Source: Ignelater luminosus
Taxonomy: Eukaryota > Arthropoda > Insecta > Coleoptera > Elateridae
Assembly: GCA_011009095.1 (NCBI GenBank)
Contig: VTPC01008544.1
Span: forward strand, 1 to 64,000
Reading direction: 5' to 3'
Length of the DNA: 64,000 nt
The notes beneath the pieces were generated by a model. The model saw only the letters and a program-made list of their open reading frames with translations. It made no database searches and was not told where the DNA came from. Each line of letters begins with the position of its first letter. Position 1 is the stretch's first letter. A program made the translations under genes and the position numbers. Positions 35,641 through 49,185 of the stretch are shown here, piece after piece.

Positions 35641-36479
35641 ATTTTTAAAAAATTTCATAAAAATATGTAATAGTTAAAAAACCTAATCCGAAATAAAATT
35701 TGTGAACAATTCGAATAAACCGCCATAATTATTGCGTAATTTGATGATTTGTTTGTTACAGCAGCCGCTATTGTAGTTCAGGCAATATTACATAGATGGC
35801 GTTTTAAGGAAAGTAGTTTAGAGTGACTAAAGCTCGTTTGCAATTTACGTTGTTTATCTAAATAACTGCCACAGCCTTCTAAAGACTGTGTCAAGAGTGG
35901 TCAAGACAGTAAAATCGACAAGTTTTAACCTGATTTTATTGTTATGCCTTACTGTATTATTTCTATTTCGGATTATTAAACTCTTTGTTATATGCTCTAA
36001 GAGATAACAAAAACTGAAATTGAACTATTTGGCAAAAACGAATTATAATTAAAGGTGGTTCACAAACTAATACTTTACAAACAGCTTCATAATATGCTGC
36101 AGTGCTTTACAATATCAATAAGAACGTTGTCTGTTTCTAACTTGATGTATAATAGGTAGTTCCATTTATTTTAATAGAACTTCGGTATGTTATCATATGC
36201 TTGAAAAATAGGTAGGTAATAATTAATCTGAAAATATATTAGTGGTATTTAGTAAATAAAAAAGAAGACCAAACAGAGATAGAATTTATTTTTACAAGTT
36301 TCTTGAAGGGGTTGTTTGAAAGATTTATGACAGAATTATCATCTGCAGTTATTCCCAATGAACCTGTTCACTTGCTACTTCTTTTACTTGTCAGGTTTCT
36401 GACTTTTGCAGTGCCGAGCACCGTTTTATTTTCTGACTTGCGAATACAGCTTTCGCAAAAGGGAAAGACTCTGTTAGGT
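35641..36479. other. AT-rich spacer between two transposon relics
   Basis: No gene recognised. The 3' end of the hAT relic and the 5' end of the Mutator-like relic should lie in or beside this stretch, but no terminal repeat is visible. Confidence 0.45.
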
Positions 36480-38097
36480 CCCATATACGTATGCTTCAAA
36501 ACTTATAGTGATGCTTCTACTGGAATGGAGCAAGATATTATTATTGAAAGGTTTAACCAAAGTGTCGAAAATCACGGTGTACGATACAAATGTGTACGCA
36601 TGCATTATAGAACATGTAGAAAAACTCGAATGTGGAAATCACGTAACAAGATGTTACACCTCTCAACTCCATAAAATTTCTTTAAATTTCACATATGAAA
36701 TAGAAACAAGAAGAATGTTAATGTCGCGCTTTCCATGATTGAGCGTAGCGCTACGCTCTGCTATTACCAACAACTCTAAAACGGGAGCAAGTGTCCAACA
36801 ACTTCGGCAGGACTTGAAAAATGCACTATACCACGTGTTTGGACAACACTTGTAGAATGTCAAACAGAATACTGTGTAAGAAAAAACCAAAATGAAACCA
36901 ATTACGTCCCGTTACTGAAGCAAAGTCAAATCTTTTCAGAAATATGTTCTGCATTAAATTACGTTGTACGTAAAGGCGATCGCTTAGTCACTAATGCGAC
37001 AACAAATTATGCAGAACGATATATTATGTCTCTCGCTTCAAAATTTTCTGGCGGAAAAAGGGTTAATCTTCGCAAAAGAGGATCTTATTTACGGTAATGT
37101 TTAGGAGCGGGTTTGTCTTTTAATAGTGGCCCCTCTTGGCACAGCTACGCAATGTCTTCGAGAAAAAGAATACATTTTCAAATCGAAGACTGAAAATTGC
37201 AGTAAGAAGAAGAATACAAAGAAAGAAGCGGGTGTATGTTGCAAAACCTGTTACAAATACAGATACGGAATACGGACCTGATGCAGCAAAGCCAGATCTA
37301 AATAAAGAAGATTTTGCAATAGAGAAGCAGCAGCGCATTTTACATCAAATGGAAACCCAAGTAATTGATAGTAGAATAATAGAAACGCAAACAAGAGGTC
37401 AACATGAAAATTTACAGTGGACAGCTATGCGCCGCAATCGACTTACTGCAACGAATTTTGGAAAAATACGTAAAAGCAAGAATACAGCCTCTTTCCATTG
37501 TGCTGTAATAGACATATTGTATAAAAATAATAGGGAACTCCATACTGCCCCAATTGTTTACGAAAGAATAAACGAAAAAGATGCAATACAACGATATGAA
37601 AATGTCACTAAAAAAAAGTAATACCATGCGGATTATTTGTTTCCAAGCAATATCAATTCCTGATTGCTTCTCCCGATGGATTACTGGAGGATGGAAGTAG
37701 TGTGGAAGTTAAATGTTTATAGTCAGTCCGCGATCAAGCCATCGAAACTGCTTTATCTCAGGATTCAAAAAAGAAGTTATGTATTTCCAATAGTAATAGT
37801 GTTATTAGCTTGAAAAAAACACATAATTATTTTTTTCAAATTCAGGGGTTGCTGCACATTGCTGGTAATTTTACATACTGATACAGACATTAAAATTATT
37901 AGAATAGCAAAAGATACCGAATGTTGGGATGAACATATGGTTTCTAAATTACAAAAGTTCTTTTATGAATGTGTATTGCCGAAGTTAGTTGATCCAAGAG
38001 TACCAAGAGAGATGAAAATTCGAGATTCTCCAAGAATTATTGCAGCTCAATCCAACAAGAAAATAAAGAAAGACATTGCTACTAATGAAGACGTATA
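36480..38097 (+). pseudogene. Mutator-like transposase joined to a YqaJ exonuclease domain, decayed
   Basis: Blocks in order: SDASTGMEQDIIIERFNQSV (36507-36566); VEKLECGNHVTRCY (around 36615-36656); NNSKTGASVQQLRQDLKNAL with YHVFGQHL (around 36766-36850); TTNYAERYIMSLASKFSGGK with RVNLRKRGSYL (around 36990-37095). These are the arthropod Mutator-like transposase domain. Next comes a basic linker and AKPVTNTDTEYGPDAAKPDL in the intact 161-codon frame 37136-37621. Then MRRNRLTATNFGKIRKSK starts a YqaJ/lambda-exonuclease-like domain, whose catalytic motifs are seen as IASPDGLLEDG (Asp codon 37675) and VEVKC (Glu 37705, Lys 37711). NYFFQIQGLLHIAG and a C-terminal frame to 38097 (LPKLVDPRVPREM) close it. 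Frames shift near 36670, 37110, 37620 and 37860. YqaJ enzymes resect duplex DNA ends; a transposase plus end-processing nuclease in one chain is the inference. No TIRs were found. Confidence 0.8.
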
Positions 38098-38934
38098 GTG
38101 CTAAAATGAGCGATTGCTGCTAATTTTGTCTCTAATAGTCAACCGAGTGTTTACTTTTTTGCCGTTTTAGAGATTTTAGTAATAATTTCAGCAGGTACTG
38201 CTAAAATTTCTAACATATCGCATATGGGTGGAACTAAATATATAATCTTTTAACATAAGAAGAACATTATAGTCCAATTTTTCTTTTGTTCATCTGATTG
38301 TCTAAGTTTCTTGTTAGTTTATCCGTAGAGAATATGGTACTTTCCGATTGCGGTAAATTTTTGACACCCTGTATAATTTATGTAATAAATACTGAAGTTT
38401 TGTATGTTAGTTCCTTTATAATAAAACTTTGTTTTTAAGAAAAAAAAAACTTGAAAACAGAAAAAATGTCTGCTTAAGCGCTTTTATTTTTTAATCTAGG
38501 TTAAGTACGATACGATTATTTTAATTTCTTAAATAATAATTAATAATGCCTTTGCCGCATTTATGCATCTACTAAAGAAGTTTGACCGGAGTAACTGTTT
38601 ATAAACGTTTTGTGATTACTGATCACTGAAGAAAACTTGAACTAAGTGCCTGCTTTTAAAGTTTTAACTATTTCCAGTTTCTATACAGCAAATGTAAAAA
38701 ATGAAAATAGCTCTTTTGTTAAAGGTCAATTTTAAAGCTGCGCTTTTGCTACCTTTTTCTGCATTAGTATGAATCATACTATAATGGAATTTTAGTGATC
38801 AATACATATTTAGAAAACCAGAATTTTGGTCCGGAGCAGCGCGGCGGGAGTTTTTGTCACGCAGTTCACATAATAGATTAGTTTATTTGTGTATCTGCAG
38901 CAGGTACTTTTAATGTGTTCTTCTAGGCTTATGA
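38098..38934. other. AT-rich DNA with one CACCCTGTATA site
   Basis: CACCCTGTATA occurs at 38365-38375, the same core as in the two long repeats at 49.4 and 56.5 kb. It may mark the end of an element, possibly the Mutator/YqaJ one upstream. Nothing else recognised. Confidence 0.4.
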
Positions 38935-39315
38935 ATGCTTAAAAACACGTGCATTTTAGAAACAAGTTTTGATAATATTGCGGTCATGAGGAGTCTTATT
39001 ATTAGCTGTAAAAGGTGTGATTCTCTGCTACACCTTCTTAAAAATGTCATAATTGCACTAGTATTGCCATCTCGTAAATTGCCTGAACTACGATTTCTTT
39101 TCTGGAACCTTAAACAGAAAAAAGTTCTTGGAAAACTTAAGTTCCTATTCGTTGATTATCTTACAAGTTTAGACGATACGTTTTTAAAAATAAATTGTAA
39201 TACGGTTTTATATTTACAATTACAAACTAAAAATTGTTTAAAACTTTACAAAAATTGCTGTCATATTGAACAATTTCAGGAAATAATCCGAAAGCTTGTG
39301 TTTATGTATTGCTGA
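38935..39315 (+). other. 126-codon open frame of unknown meaning
   Basis: The frame runs from ATG 38935 to TGA 39313-39315. The protein is Leu- and Lys-rich with scattered Cys, and no domain is recognised. Length is unusual for such AT-rich DNA, but composition fits chance translation. It could be a decayed transposon gene or part of an exon. Confidence 0.2.
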
Positions 39316-42300
39316 GATTGCAGCCTCACAATCTCATTATGCTGATAGAAAAGGCTTTAGCGGCAATACAATTTTAATGAGTAAAACCAAATGAATCAGA
39401 ATTTGCAACTTGCGCATTCTTTTCTTTATAAACTGAAATATGTGTAATGTAGGTGTTTTGAAATGACCTACAATCTTCTTTATTAACTTGTTGTATTAAA
39501 ATTGAATTAGTTGATTTGATTTTATGGAAGAATTGGGATTATGAGAACTATTTTTTAGAAAGAAAACCCTGTTTGATTTTGAAATGAAAATGGTTAATTT
39601 CAAAATTAAACATACTGACGTCTTCAGAAATGTTTTGTAAAGGGGACTGTGTATGTTGCACATTTGATTGAATCTTATTAGAAATTAATTCTTAATTGAA
39701 ATGAAATATTAAAGTTGGTTTGTTTGTAGAAATTTAATTCTTTATTATTTGGAAGCTTTGAATGATGGTTCTTAAAAGATGTTTGACTGTCAAATTAAAC
39801 ACATATTTATTTAAAAGATTTGTTTAGTAGGTTCATTTTAACTTCGATGCCTAAAAGATGTCTAAAATGTAGGGTCTATTAAAAGTTAGGTTGTGTATAT
39901 ATTCAGATAGAAAGTCTTGTTTAATTACTACACTGTACTTTTTATTTGACGTAATTGGATCATTTTAAGAAAAGGCATAAAATGAAAAAAAACTTTAACA
40001 AAATATTTTTTTATTTAACACGATTCCTACATAGTATACTTAAATGCATTTGCCGTAGTATGGTGGAAAGTTCAAATCTGAACTCGGAAAATTAATCATA
40101 CTGGCTTCTTTATGAGAATTGATTAATTTTACTAATAAATCAGGGGTTAAGACATTTTCTTTAATTTGTCAAGATAATAAATTTCAAATCCTTTATTATT
40201 ATATTAAGCAAATTTAATCAAACATAATAGTATATGTACAGAAATCTTCCCTGTCGATAATCGTTGCTCAAGGGCAGAACAATTCCATGTCTAGAATTAA
40301 AATCTTTTTTAATTGATGTCCTACATTCGCAAGCAATCCTAAATACATACATAGCACATTAAATAAAAAGAAGTTGTAAAATTATGGACATAGAATAGTT
40401 CTGCTTTTAAGACGGAATGTCTTCAGTAACTCAGACAAATCAGGTTATTTTTAAATTCGGTCTGCTTTTGGTAACTATTTTCAGGAAAACCTTTTTTATA
40501 TTTTTTTTATTGATAAAAATGAAAATGTCATATTTAAATAATTTATTAAGTAGACTATTTATTTGTTTATTATTTGCCACAACAATTGTTTACATATACT
40601 GTCATAATTCTACAACAAAATAAATCTTCTAGTGAGAGTTTTTCCTAGTTGTCGTGATTCAGGACTAAAATAAAACAATACACGTTTCTCTTTCAAACAG
40701 AGTTGTAGCTGAACCCGCATAATATCCTAGTTGAGCTTTAGGATTTAACTTGAAGGAAACTTGGACTGTGACAAATGTAAATGTTAGTTTTCTGCTACAA
40801 TCATTAATTATTGCCGACAGCGAATTTCAATGCTGATAAAACATGTAGCACCAAAGTATTTTATCACGTAGATGACCAAACATAGAAGCATTAAGTATTA
40901 AATACAGACCTACTGAAAAGAAGATAAATTAAATTGTAAACCATTAATTATTAATTATATCTGATATGCACGGTGAGTGAAACATTGATAATGCTGTATA
41001 GTAAAAGCAGTTTCATTTCATTAACGTTGTGTTATACTTAATTAAAAATAGAAAAAGGATTAGCTAAAAATAGACGCCTTCGTAAATATTAAGTCTCAGT
41101 TTTGCATCTCGGTTAACTTTTCAAAATTTCGGTTTCATAGTTTTAAGTAATAATGTTTGTTATACGTAGTATATCTTCTAATTAATTTAACTCTCAGTTA
41201 TTTTCGCTAAGTGGCTTGGTATACTTGAAGAATTTCCAAAGTTTAGACTGTTTATGTTTATAATGCTACTCGTATTTTGCAATTACCGCTAATACTTAAT
41301 TAAAATTTATTACAAAAATTTTAACAATATAACCGCTCACGAGTTTCAGACTTCGGCGACTTCACAAAATTTTACGCTTGTTACTGCTGGAAAAGCTTTT
41401 AAGTGTTGAATTAAAGTCTCTGGTCTTGATGGCTATTAAGTTCCAGCTTCGTTATTTCGAGAAGAAACAGAAATCCGCACTAGCGAACAACTCGACATCT
41501 TTCTAATTAAACGAATGGATTGAAGATGCTTGATAAAAAAAGGAATATCCGTAGAATAGTAAAACGCAACAATAGTAAAATGAGCAAACTGTAGCAAGTT
41601 TCCCGTTACGTCTCTTATAAGTAATTCTAGGTTTCTCTTTTGAATCAATTTCAATTCTTAGATTAATGTTTCAAGAACTACAATAGACTAAACTGTAATA
41701 GTAAATAAAATGTTAGTAGCTGTAAATCTTAGATAAAACTTCACTTGAGAGAATAACGGAAACACTAATAGTGTCTATACAAAAATAAGTTACGTAAATG
41801 AATAATTGTTTAGAATTTCATTCTATACAACGTATCGTTCATAACCTTTCCGAATCTGTGGCATTTTTCTAGAGAAACGCTTAACTTACATTAAAACGAG
41901 TTCTACTTAAGTAGCCAAAACTATTAAATTTTCTTGACCAACCTTTATCCAGAGAAACCCCGAACGATGTATACTCATATGAGTTATTGACGTAGGATGA
42001 AATAGAATATTAAGTTTTGGAAAATTTCTAGATTTTATTGTTACCTTTCACGTAATATAAAACGTGACATACCAATGTTTCTAAAAGTTCTTGCTCTAAT
42101 CTCGACAAGATTCGTTAGTGTTTATGCCACAGAAGATTTTCGCGACCTTAATTGTGACTTTTCTAGCATTGTTCACCATTGAATTTTATTTTTCTTTTCA
42201 TTTTTCATTTGGATAGACTTTCCTAGAAACAAAATTGGCCAATCAATAGTTATTTACCTTAAGGGCCACTCTCTTACAGAAGCAAGTTCGGCTAAAGGTA

Positions 42301-44141
42301 AAACTAAAATAAATAAGAAAAGTCTCTACCTGAGGCAGTGACATAATCATGCCTTGAAGACAAAAATGTTGAATATCAAACTCTCATCCAACTTCCTGCC
42401 AAACGATAGATACGGTGAATATTGAATGGATCCTTTCTGAATGAGACATTTCAGCAGCAAAAGCATTTTTATAGCAAAACACCTTTATTAAAAACTGACA
42501 TTTTCCCTGTGGTCAGATTGTTTTAGGATTTACCTCCCACATGTATTCATAGACCATCGAAATGGTCTTATAGCAATCTATATTGTTTGAAATAAAATTT
42601 TCTTTTGAAGTTATACAACAGATAAAAAACTACACCCCAGAAGACAATACAGATATTTTAAAATGTAAAAAAATTCTATTCTGCTTTTACAAAGCGAAAG
42701 TTTGACACTGACTGGAAAAAGTAGTAGACTAAAGGTCAAGTTTTCTGCATACTTACAAGCATGCAAGGTTTTCTTCAAGTATCAGACAGCATCCAATAAT
42801 GCATTTCTGAACTCACATTTAATATACCTAGTAGGTAAGAATGAAGATTTACTAGTATGTAGACTGCTCAACAACTGAAGTGTCAAACCTGGGTTTGCTA
42901 AAAGACTTCAAAATTTGAAGTTCTGCATAATGACGAGAAAATGGTGTACAGCAGTTTTTCAAACCAAGTTGTAGAGGGTAGGGTTTCTGTTTTTAAGCCT
43001 GAACCATGTTGAATATCTCTTTCCAGTGGTAACAGTGTTGTGCGTTGCGCGGATGGTTGAAGCGATTTGTTGTTGCCTTACTGTGTTTGTCATCACCATT
43101 TTTTGTTCGGATTAGTTTGTGGTTCTGCCAAAGATGAAATCTCTCAACACAGGCCACATTCACCATGACCCATTTGATTTCCTGAGTTGAAGTTCTCAGG
43201 TAAGACTGATGTCACTCAGACAACCTAGATTACACTAATTCTGCAAAGCGCTATTTATTCCACTAATATTTCAATAATCAACTTCGACCATCACGGCCTT
43301 AATTATTAATGGTGAAACTACCACCTTCATCTACATCCGGAGATTCAGACCACAATACCGTCGGTTGTCTATTTGACTGATATTCATCTCTTTTATCATT
43401 TTCATCTTTTATAGCGACTTCTTCTTTAACACAGTCAACTTTACCGTTTAATTTATCCATTCATTAGCTTCGTCGTCAGCGCATTCAGCTACCTTCACTA
43501 CTATTAACACCATTACTTGGAAAGCCTTCAGTAACAGATTTTTCCTGCATTATCAAGTACTCAGTCAGATTAAAAAGAAGCTAAAGCTTTTACAACAAGA
43601 CAACTGAAGAAACAATAAAAACAAAACCTGCGTGAATGATTAACTATAAACTCTGCAACCTTTAATGTTTAAAAGATTGAGTGTCAGCCGATCTGTAGAA
43701 TTTAAGTCACTGAAAGGCTGTGATTCATTTTTATTTTTATAAATCTAGAGTTTGGTTTTGGATTTACTTCTGAATTCTCATTACTGGATTGTCTAGAATT
43801 ATTAAATGTTGTATTTACTTTCAATGCTATATGGAATTCTAGTTAGTAGAAATGGCAACTCACAGTATTCAAGTTTCCACATCTTTCACTAAGTATTGCA
43901 TTTTAAGTGATACAAACGTTGATAATTCTAAGCTTGAGGCGTTTTCATATTTTAGCAAAGATAAATCTCAGTTTTATCTTTCAAAATAAATTTAGGAGAA
44001 AAAGAAAGAAGAGAAAAAATCCTGCCAAGCTATAGTTTATATTTTAGAAATCTATTACTCAAAATTAGGCACTTCAACACTTACCAATTTATTACTACAA
44101 TAGAATAAAAGACTTACTCATAGTCTAGGCAGAATATTTCG
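39316..44141. other. AT-rich DNA without a recognised gene
   Basis: About 4.8 kb. A near-consensus splice donor (CTCAG-GTAAGA at 43199) follows a GC-richer stretch from about 43020, but the enclosed frame (MKSLNTGHIHHDPF) stops at once. No gene assigned. Confidence 0.45.
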
Positions 44142-44202
44142 TACTACTCTACTACCACTACTACTACTACTACTACTACTATTACTAGTACTAGTACTAG
44201 TC
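44142..44202. repeat. TAC trinucleotide microsatellite
   Basis: An interrupted run of TAC units ends in ACTAGTACTAGTACTAGT, where a point change turned the repeat into the self-complementary hexamer ACTAGT. Confidence 0.9.
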
Positions 44203-44279
44203 TGCTCTCTTAAAAACACGTGTGCTATGAACAAAAAAAAACAAATTTTTGGGATTCCGATGTCTCTATTATCTTGGTA

Positions 44280-45000
44280 CATTAGCTCAAGTATCAGTTC
44301 TGCGTGGTGTTCGGTTCACACATCGATAGTGGTTTCCGTGTTTTAGTCTCGCGATGAGGGCGCTCAACCCACCGGTGATTGGAGTCCCGGCTAATAATTT
44401 TCTCCTCGTTGTTACCCTGACTACCCTACGATTTATGGGGCCATAGGCACCACGGGCAACAACGTTCTAGATCACCATAAGTCTGAGGGGGCACTTGTGT
44501 ACGTCATTGCCTTGGGAACAACCGTTAAGATTGGGTTGAGTGCATAATCCTTGCTCTTCTGGGTGTCCGCTCAACGTACGTGTGTCGGGCCGTTAGTAAA
44601 TCCAAACTATCTACCTTGTTACTGCAATCGGTTGTTCCTACCGGCGTCGTCATCAAACTTCACCTCCACAATCTTCCGTCAAATCGATTACACTATCCGT
44701 TAATATAGCCCGCGACAACTAATGCATATCCAACCATATGCATTTCCCGTGTCACGGATCAAAATATATCAACTTTCAAATTCCAACAATCAACTTCAAC
44801 ATGTGGGAATCTATTCAGCTATAATCAATCCATGCACACATAACACCTGTGCACTATCACCAATACCACACATCTAGTTCTAACAACTGGACTTTAACAA
44901 ATAATTACAATTTTATTTCGGCAATATTACTGACGTTCTAATCGCTTTTCCATCACCATCCACTGCCAGTTTTCTTCTGCCGACGACCAAGACCATGACT
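44280..45000. other. GC-richer block, unassigned
   Basis: 44280-44720 is markedly GC-richer than both flanks and has no long open frame; 44720-45000 is rich in C and A on the plus strand. Minus-strand translation shows fragments such as GAYGPINRRVVRVTTRRKLL with no family I know. It is likely a decayed retroelement or an LTR-type region. Confidence 0.3.
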
Positions 45001-48000
45001 AGAAGGAAAACAGGGCTAATCATATCTTTAAATTAATGAGAAAGTTTATGGCTTTCAAAATACTATAACATCCTTCATCATTCATCAGCTGTGGCTTGTT
45101 TTGCAACAGCTTTTCTGCACTGCCGCTAAAGAGCAAAAGAGAAGATAAACACATTAATCTTATAATAGAAAATTTCGACGTCCTAACAGGAAAAAACAAA
45201 CAGTATGCTTAGAACTGGCAATCAATTTGCACCACATCACGAGAAATAATGGAGGCAAAGCAATACAACTTGCTGTGACTAATATTCTATTCATACCAAG
45301 TACACACGAGGACAGTTGACTATAAAGGAGCTAGGATGGTTCGTGCTCATACAGTTTCATTGAGTTCTAGTTATACTTTTATTAGTTAAGATTTAATGAA
45401 ACTATTAGCATGACACAGAAAAGCGCAATCGGAACCTTAAAACACAGAGTCAAAAGATTTGTTTAAGGGTGAGGAAACTTTATCTAGAAACAAAGATAAA
45501 ATCAAAGGCAAAACTGAAGAAATGGAGACAAAACAAAGATAACAGTTGGATAAGAAGAAAATTACAGTAGAAAGCATTGCTAAAGAAATGATATTTAAGA
45601 CAAGGACCTCAGAGAAACAGTCAACAAAAGGTATGAAATAGGGATGGAAAGAAATAAACCCTTAATCAAAGAAGTGTGTGACAGACATAATAAAGAAGAA
45701 ATGCAATGCAAAAAAAAGTAAGAAAACCTTAAATTAAAGAAAGGGCCGTTTGTACCGACTTCGCGTTTTAAGTAGAGTTTAACTCCATGGATAGTTACGT
45801 TAGTCAAAACATAAAGTCAGAGATCGATCATATGAACTTAGAGGAGATTTTGCATCCGGTACAAGGTTGCCATCACTGGTTTAAATTTAACTGGAGCGGT
45901 GCCAGCAAACCTTATGTTCCATCAGAAATAATAAAATATGAGGACCACGAACATCCCAAAGTTTCAGTCCAACTTACAGTGAATATTATAAGAAGATAAG
46001 AGACTATCTTGATTTGCCTGATATAGTTAGGAACGAAATTCAATGTGTGTTATGTTTTGTCTCAAGAATTTAAGTTGCTTTGAACAAGAATTTAATATTG
46101 AGAAAAGTCATCTTTACAATGAAAATATTTTTTGTTTAAAAAAGAGTTAACTTAAACTTATTATTAGAGAATGTAGTAAATTAGATGAATATGTTGATTG
46201 GTCAAATAAACTTCATTTAAATGAGTAGCAGATTTCTAAGGGTTATCTTATTCCAGTTTACGTAAAGAATTCATAGAATGTTATCAAATTAATTGCAAAC
46301 AACCAAAAGCTTTTAACGTTGCGTAGTGTAAATTGAAAATCTATTATTCCCTTATCGCCGTAATTCATTCGTTATTATCAGTAGCATTAATCGTTTTTTT
46401 CTTTGTGAACGTACTAAACTCGAAAAATAAATAGCTTAATCTGTCTTTTCAATCATGGTTCTGACACTCCTGGCGTATGTAGCTTTTAGTCACATTTATC
46501 TTAGTGTCTGTAAGCGAAGTGAAGCTTATAGTGTGTGTGTAACTGTATTATGTAAAATTAAGATTAATACTAGGAGCTAAAACACGCATGCTGTAATTTT
46601 TTGGAGGTTAGAGAATGTAACATGTGTGTTATCAAGCTTGTAAAATAAGTTCTAGATCTGACCTAATTAAAATTATAATTTCAAAAAGTTATATCATTAC
46701 CAGTATTTATGTAATTAAGAAAAACGAAGTTAGTTAGAAAACTAATTCCGTTAAACTTTTCGTATACATTCTGTAAATTCAACAGACATTTAATATTACA
46801 GTGGGAAATTGTATCATCATATAAATTGTTTCGCAACCTTCAATCTCTCAAGTCAAAGAAACATTATACAGCAAGGGTCTACAAAACCGTTTGATATTAA
46901 CAGAATCTTGGAAACCTCAAATTGGCCTTTAATGCAGTTTGTACAGTATATATCTGTACCGATTTTTCCACACCTTAGAGCAAAAGAACCTTAAGAATGA
47001 ATAGTAATAATTGCTTGCTAACTTATAAAAATGAAAACCAAATACTACAACCTTTGAAGTACCTACATAACATAAAATTGCGTGTTTGCCTATTCGAAAA
47101 CGGGCACTCAACTGGAATGCTAAATACATCACTATGGACATAGTTTCAGTCAATGAAAGGGATAAGATGTATTACACAAATCATTACAAAATTAGTACTA
47201 TAAACCACTAGTAGAAATAATCGCTACAAAAAACTACTCATTAAAAAGAAAATTTCTACTCAAATAAATATTTTTATCAAACTCTACAAAATGGAGACAA
47301 GCTTTGTACACACTGAAAAGCGAAACGAATCGAGCCTCTTGAAGAGCGAAATAGTGAACATTTCTACGAACTTGTAACAAAAGCATGCAGCAACAAAACC
47401 GAGATTTGTTGGATATTGTTATTTCACCAAACCACAAAAGGATATTGCGCAAGAGAGTTGCACTCACTCAATGTGAACTGTTTATGAGCATAAACTTGCA
47501 ACAAACTTTTTTCTACTTCAATAAATTTTAACAAATTCAGAACTGGAGAACCGAAGAGCTAACACCTCCCATTGATGCAAACTAGTGCTTCCTATTTTAT
47601 TTTCTGTGCGAGCTAAGTTTGCAAATGGTTTGATGGTTCGCTTCGTTCTTTTACCCTTCAGTAGATACGAAGATTTATAAACTTTTACTTTTGAGAGTAA
47701 TATTATGTAATCACTGATTTAATGTTCTCGAAAGTTAATTTATTTTATGTTTGTGTATTACTTCCTGCTAACTTGCTTCGACATTTTGTTCCAAATCCTC
47801 TAGTCGTATAGGCTAAAAATATAACTTCGATGGATATAAACATGAATGAGATGCGACTTTGGTTCAGCTTTGATAAGACTGCATGGTACAGAAGTAACTT
47901 TATTGTGATTTACCAAGTCAAGTTGGATCAAGATTAATTTGCAAAACAACTGAAACATAGCAGTAATTTATTTAATACAATAATATAATCATTAATCAGA

Positions 48001-48582
48001 GCATTTCGATAAATAAATAAAGTTTAAAAGTCATATTTTATGTTTATTACAATAATATCTTCGTATGTAGCCCCTTTCACGTATAAAGTTTGTTAGTATG
48101 AGGAAATATCGTTTCTATATTTAAAAGTCTAGTTTAAAATGACCCGGAAATATAAAATAGTGTTAAATTATATTTTCGAGATAAACTTCTCTTCAAAATA
48201 CAATTTCTATTTTTTTATATCTGAGGGTTTAGACATAGTAAATCTGAATAAGTGTCAGACTATCCAGACTAAGCAAGGTATACGTTATAGTAAATTCATT
48301 TTTATAATCTGATATTTCTTAAGAAGATATTTCTAAATGGTAAATGATTTGTATTTTCTTTATAAATTGCTTTTAACCCGTTAAGACATCCTGTTCTGTC
48401 TTGCAAAATAATAATATTATTCTATTGACGGTTTTGAGGTGTGTGGCCATTTCGTTTGCCAATCAGAATTCTTTGCGTTTGTGCAATTTTATAATGAGAT
48501 TTTGTCTCTGAAATATCCCTATCCTTGTTATTTCCGTACAAGTATCTTTAGTTACTGAGCAGGTATTATGTTTCGTTGAGGA
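45001..48582. other. AT-rich DNA without a recognised gene
   Basis: 45400-46000 is rich in A and G on the plus strand and encodes Lys/Glu-rich short frames, including a 70-codon one (45787-45999) without a recognised motif. The rest is AT-rich and empty. Confidence 0.4.
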
Positions 48583-48665
48583 CTTTCCCGCGTTGACCCG
48601 CGTGGGCGGCCAACCGCGATACCGTACCGTTCCGCCAGTGAAAGTATCGTGAGCGTGGCTGTTTT
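48583..48665. promoter_or_regulatory. CpG-rich patch in AT-rich DNA, possible promoter
   Basis: About 80 bp with many CpG (CCCGCGTTGACCCGCGTGGG, CGCGATACCGTACCG) in otherwise AT-rich sequence, about 0.5 kb before the long repeat at 49186. It could be a host promoter or 5' UTR, or a remnant of a GC-rich element. No coding frame can be tied to it. Confidence 0.25.
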
Positions 48666-49185
48666 AGTTGCAGAAAAGATTTAATTTAATCTATTCAGAG
48701 CTAGTTATGAGAATCTTCTTCAGAATGTACATGTCTCAGTGCAGATTTTACTAATCGAATTATGCCGCAACGAGCTTCAACCAATTTATTTTTAATTCCA
48801 TGTTTGAGAGGATTTACTGTTTATCATTCGTAATATTATCTCTGTTTAAGAAGTCATTCTTCGAATTATCTTCAAACTATCACAATCATGTCACGGAAAT
48901 CTAGATGAAATCTGCGAATGTTTGCCTATCAAATCTTGTCCACAAGCCTTTCCTGAAGTTTATTTGATAATCCTGTATAAGTGAACTATGGACATAATTT
49001 ACTATTTTATTTGTCAGTCAAGATTTATTGCACCAAGAGCTACTTACTCCTACCAGCCTGGACAGTTTGGTTATCGAACTTGAAGTAGGAACCTGCAGGT
49101 TTGTAAATCTTTTATAGATCCCGCATTTTAAAACAAATGTGTGCAAAAGGAATTTAATTATGTGTTAAGTGTTAATCGAGTGTAA

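Noticed and set aside
43020-43205. Host exon ending at a strong donor (CAG-GTAAGA)
   Set aside because: The enclosed ATG frame stops within 20 codons and the acceptor is unremarkable; a non-coding exon cannot be judged from sequence alone.
45787-45999. gag-like or other coding region after an A/G-rich stretch
   Set aside because: 70 codons, no recognised motif, and the continuation is full of stops.
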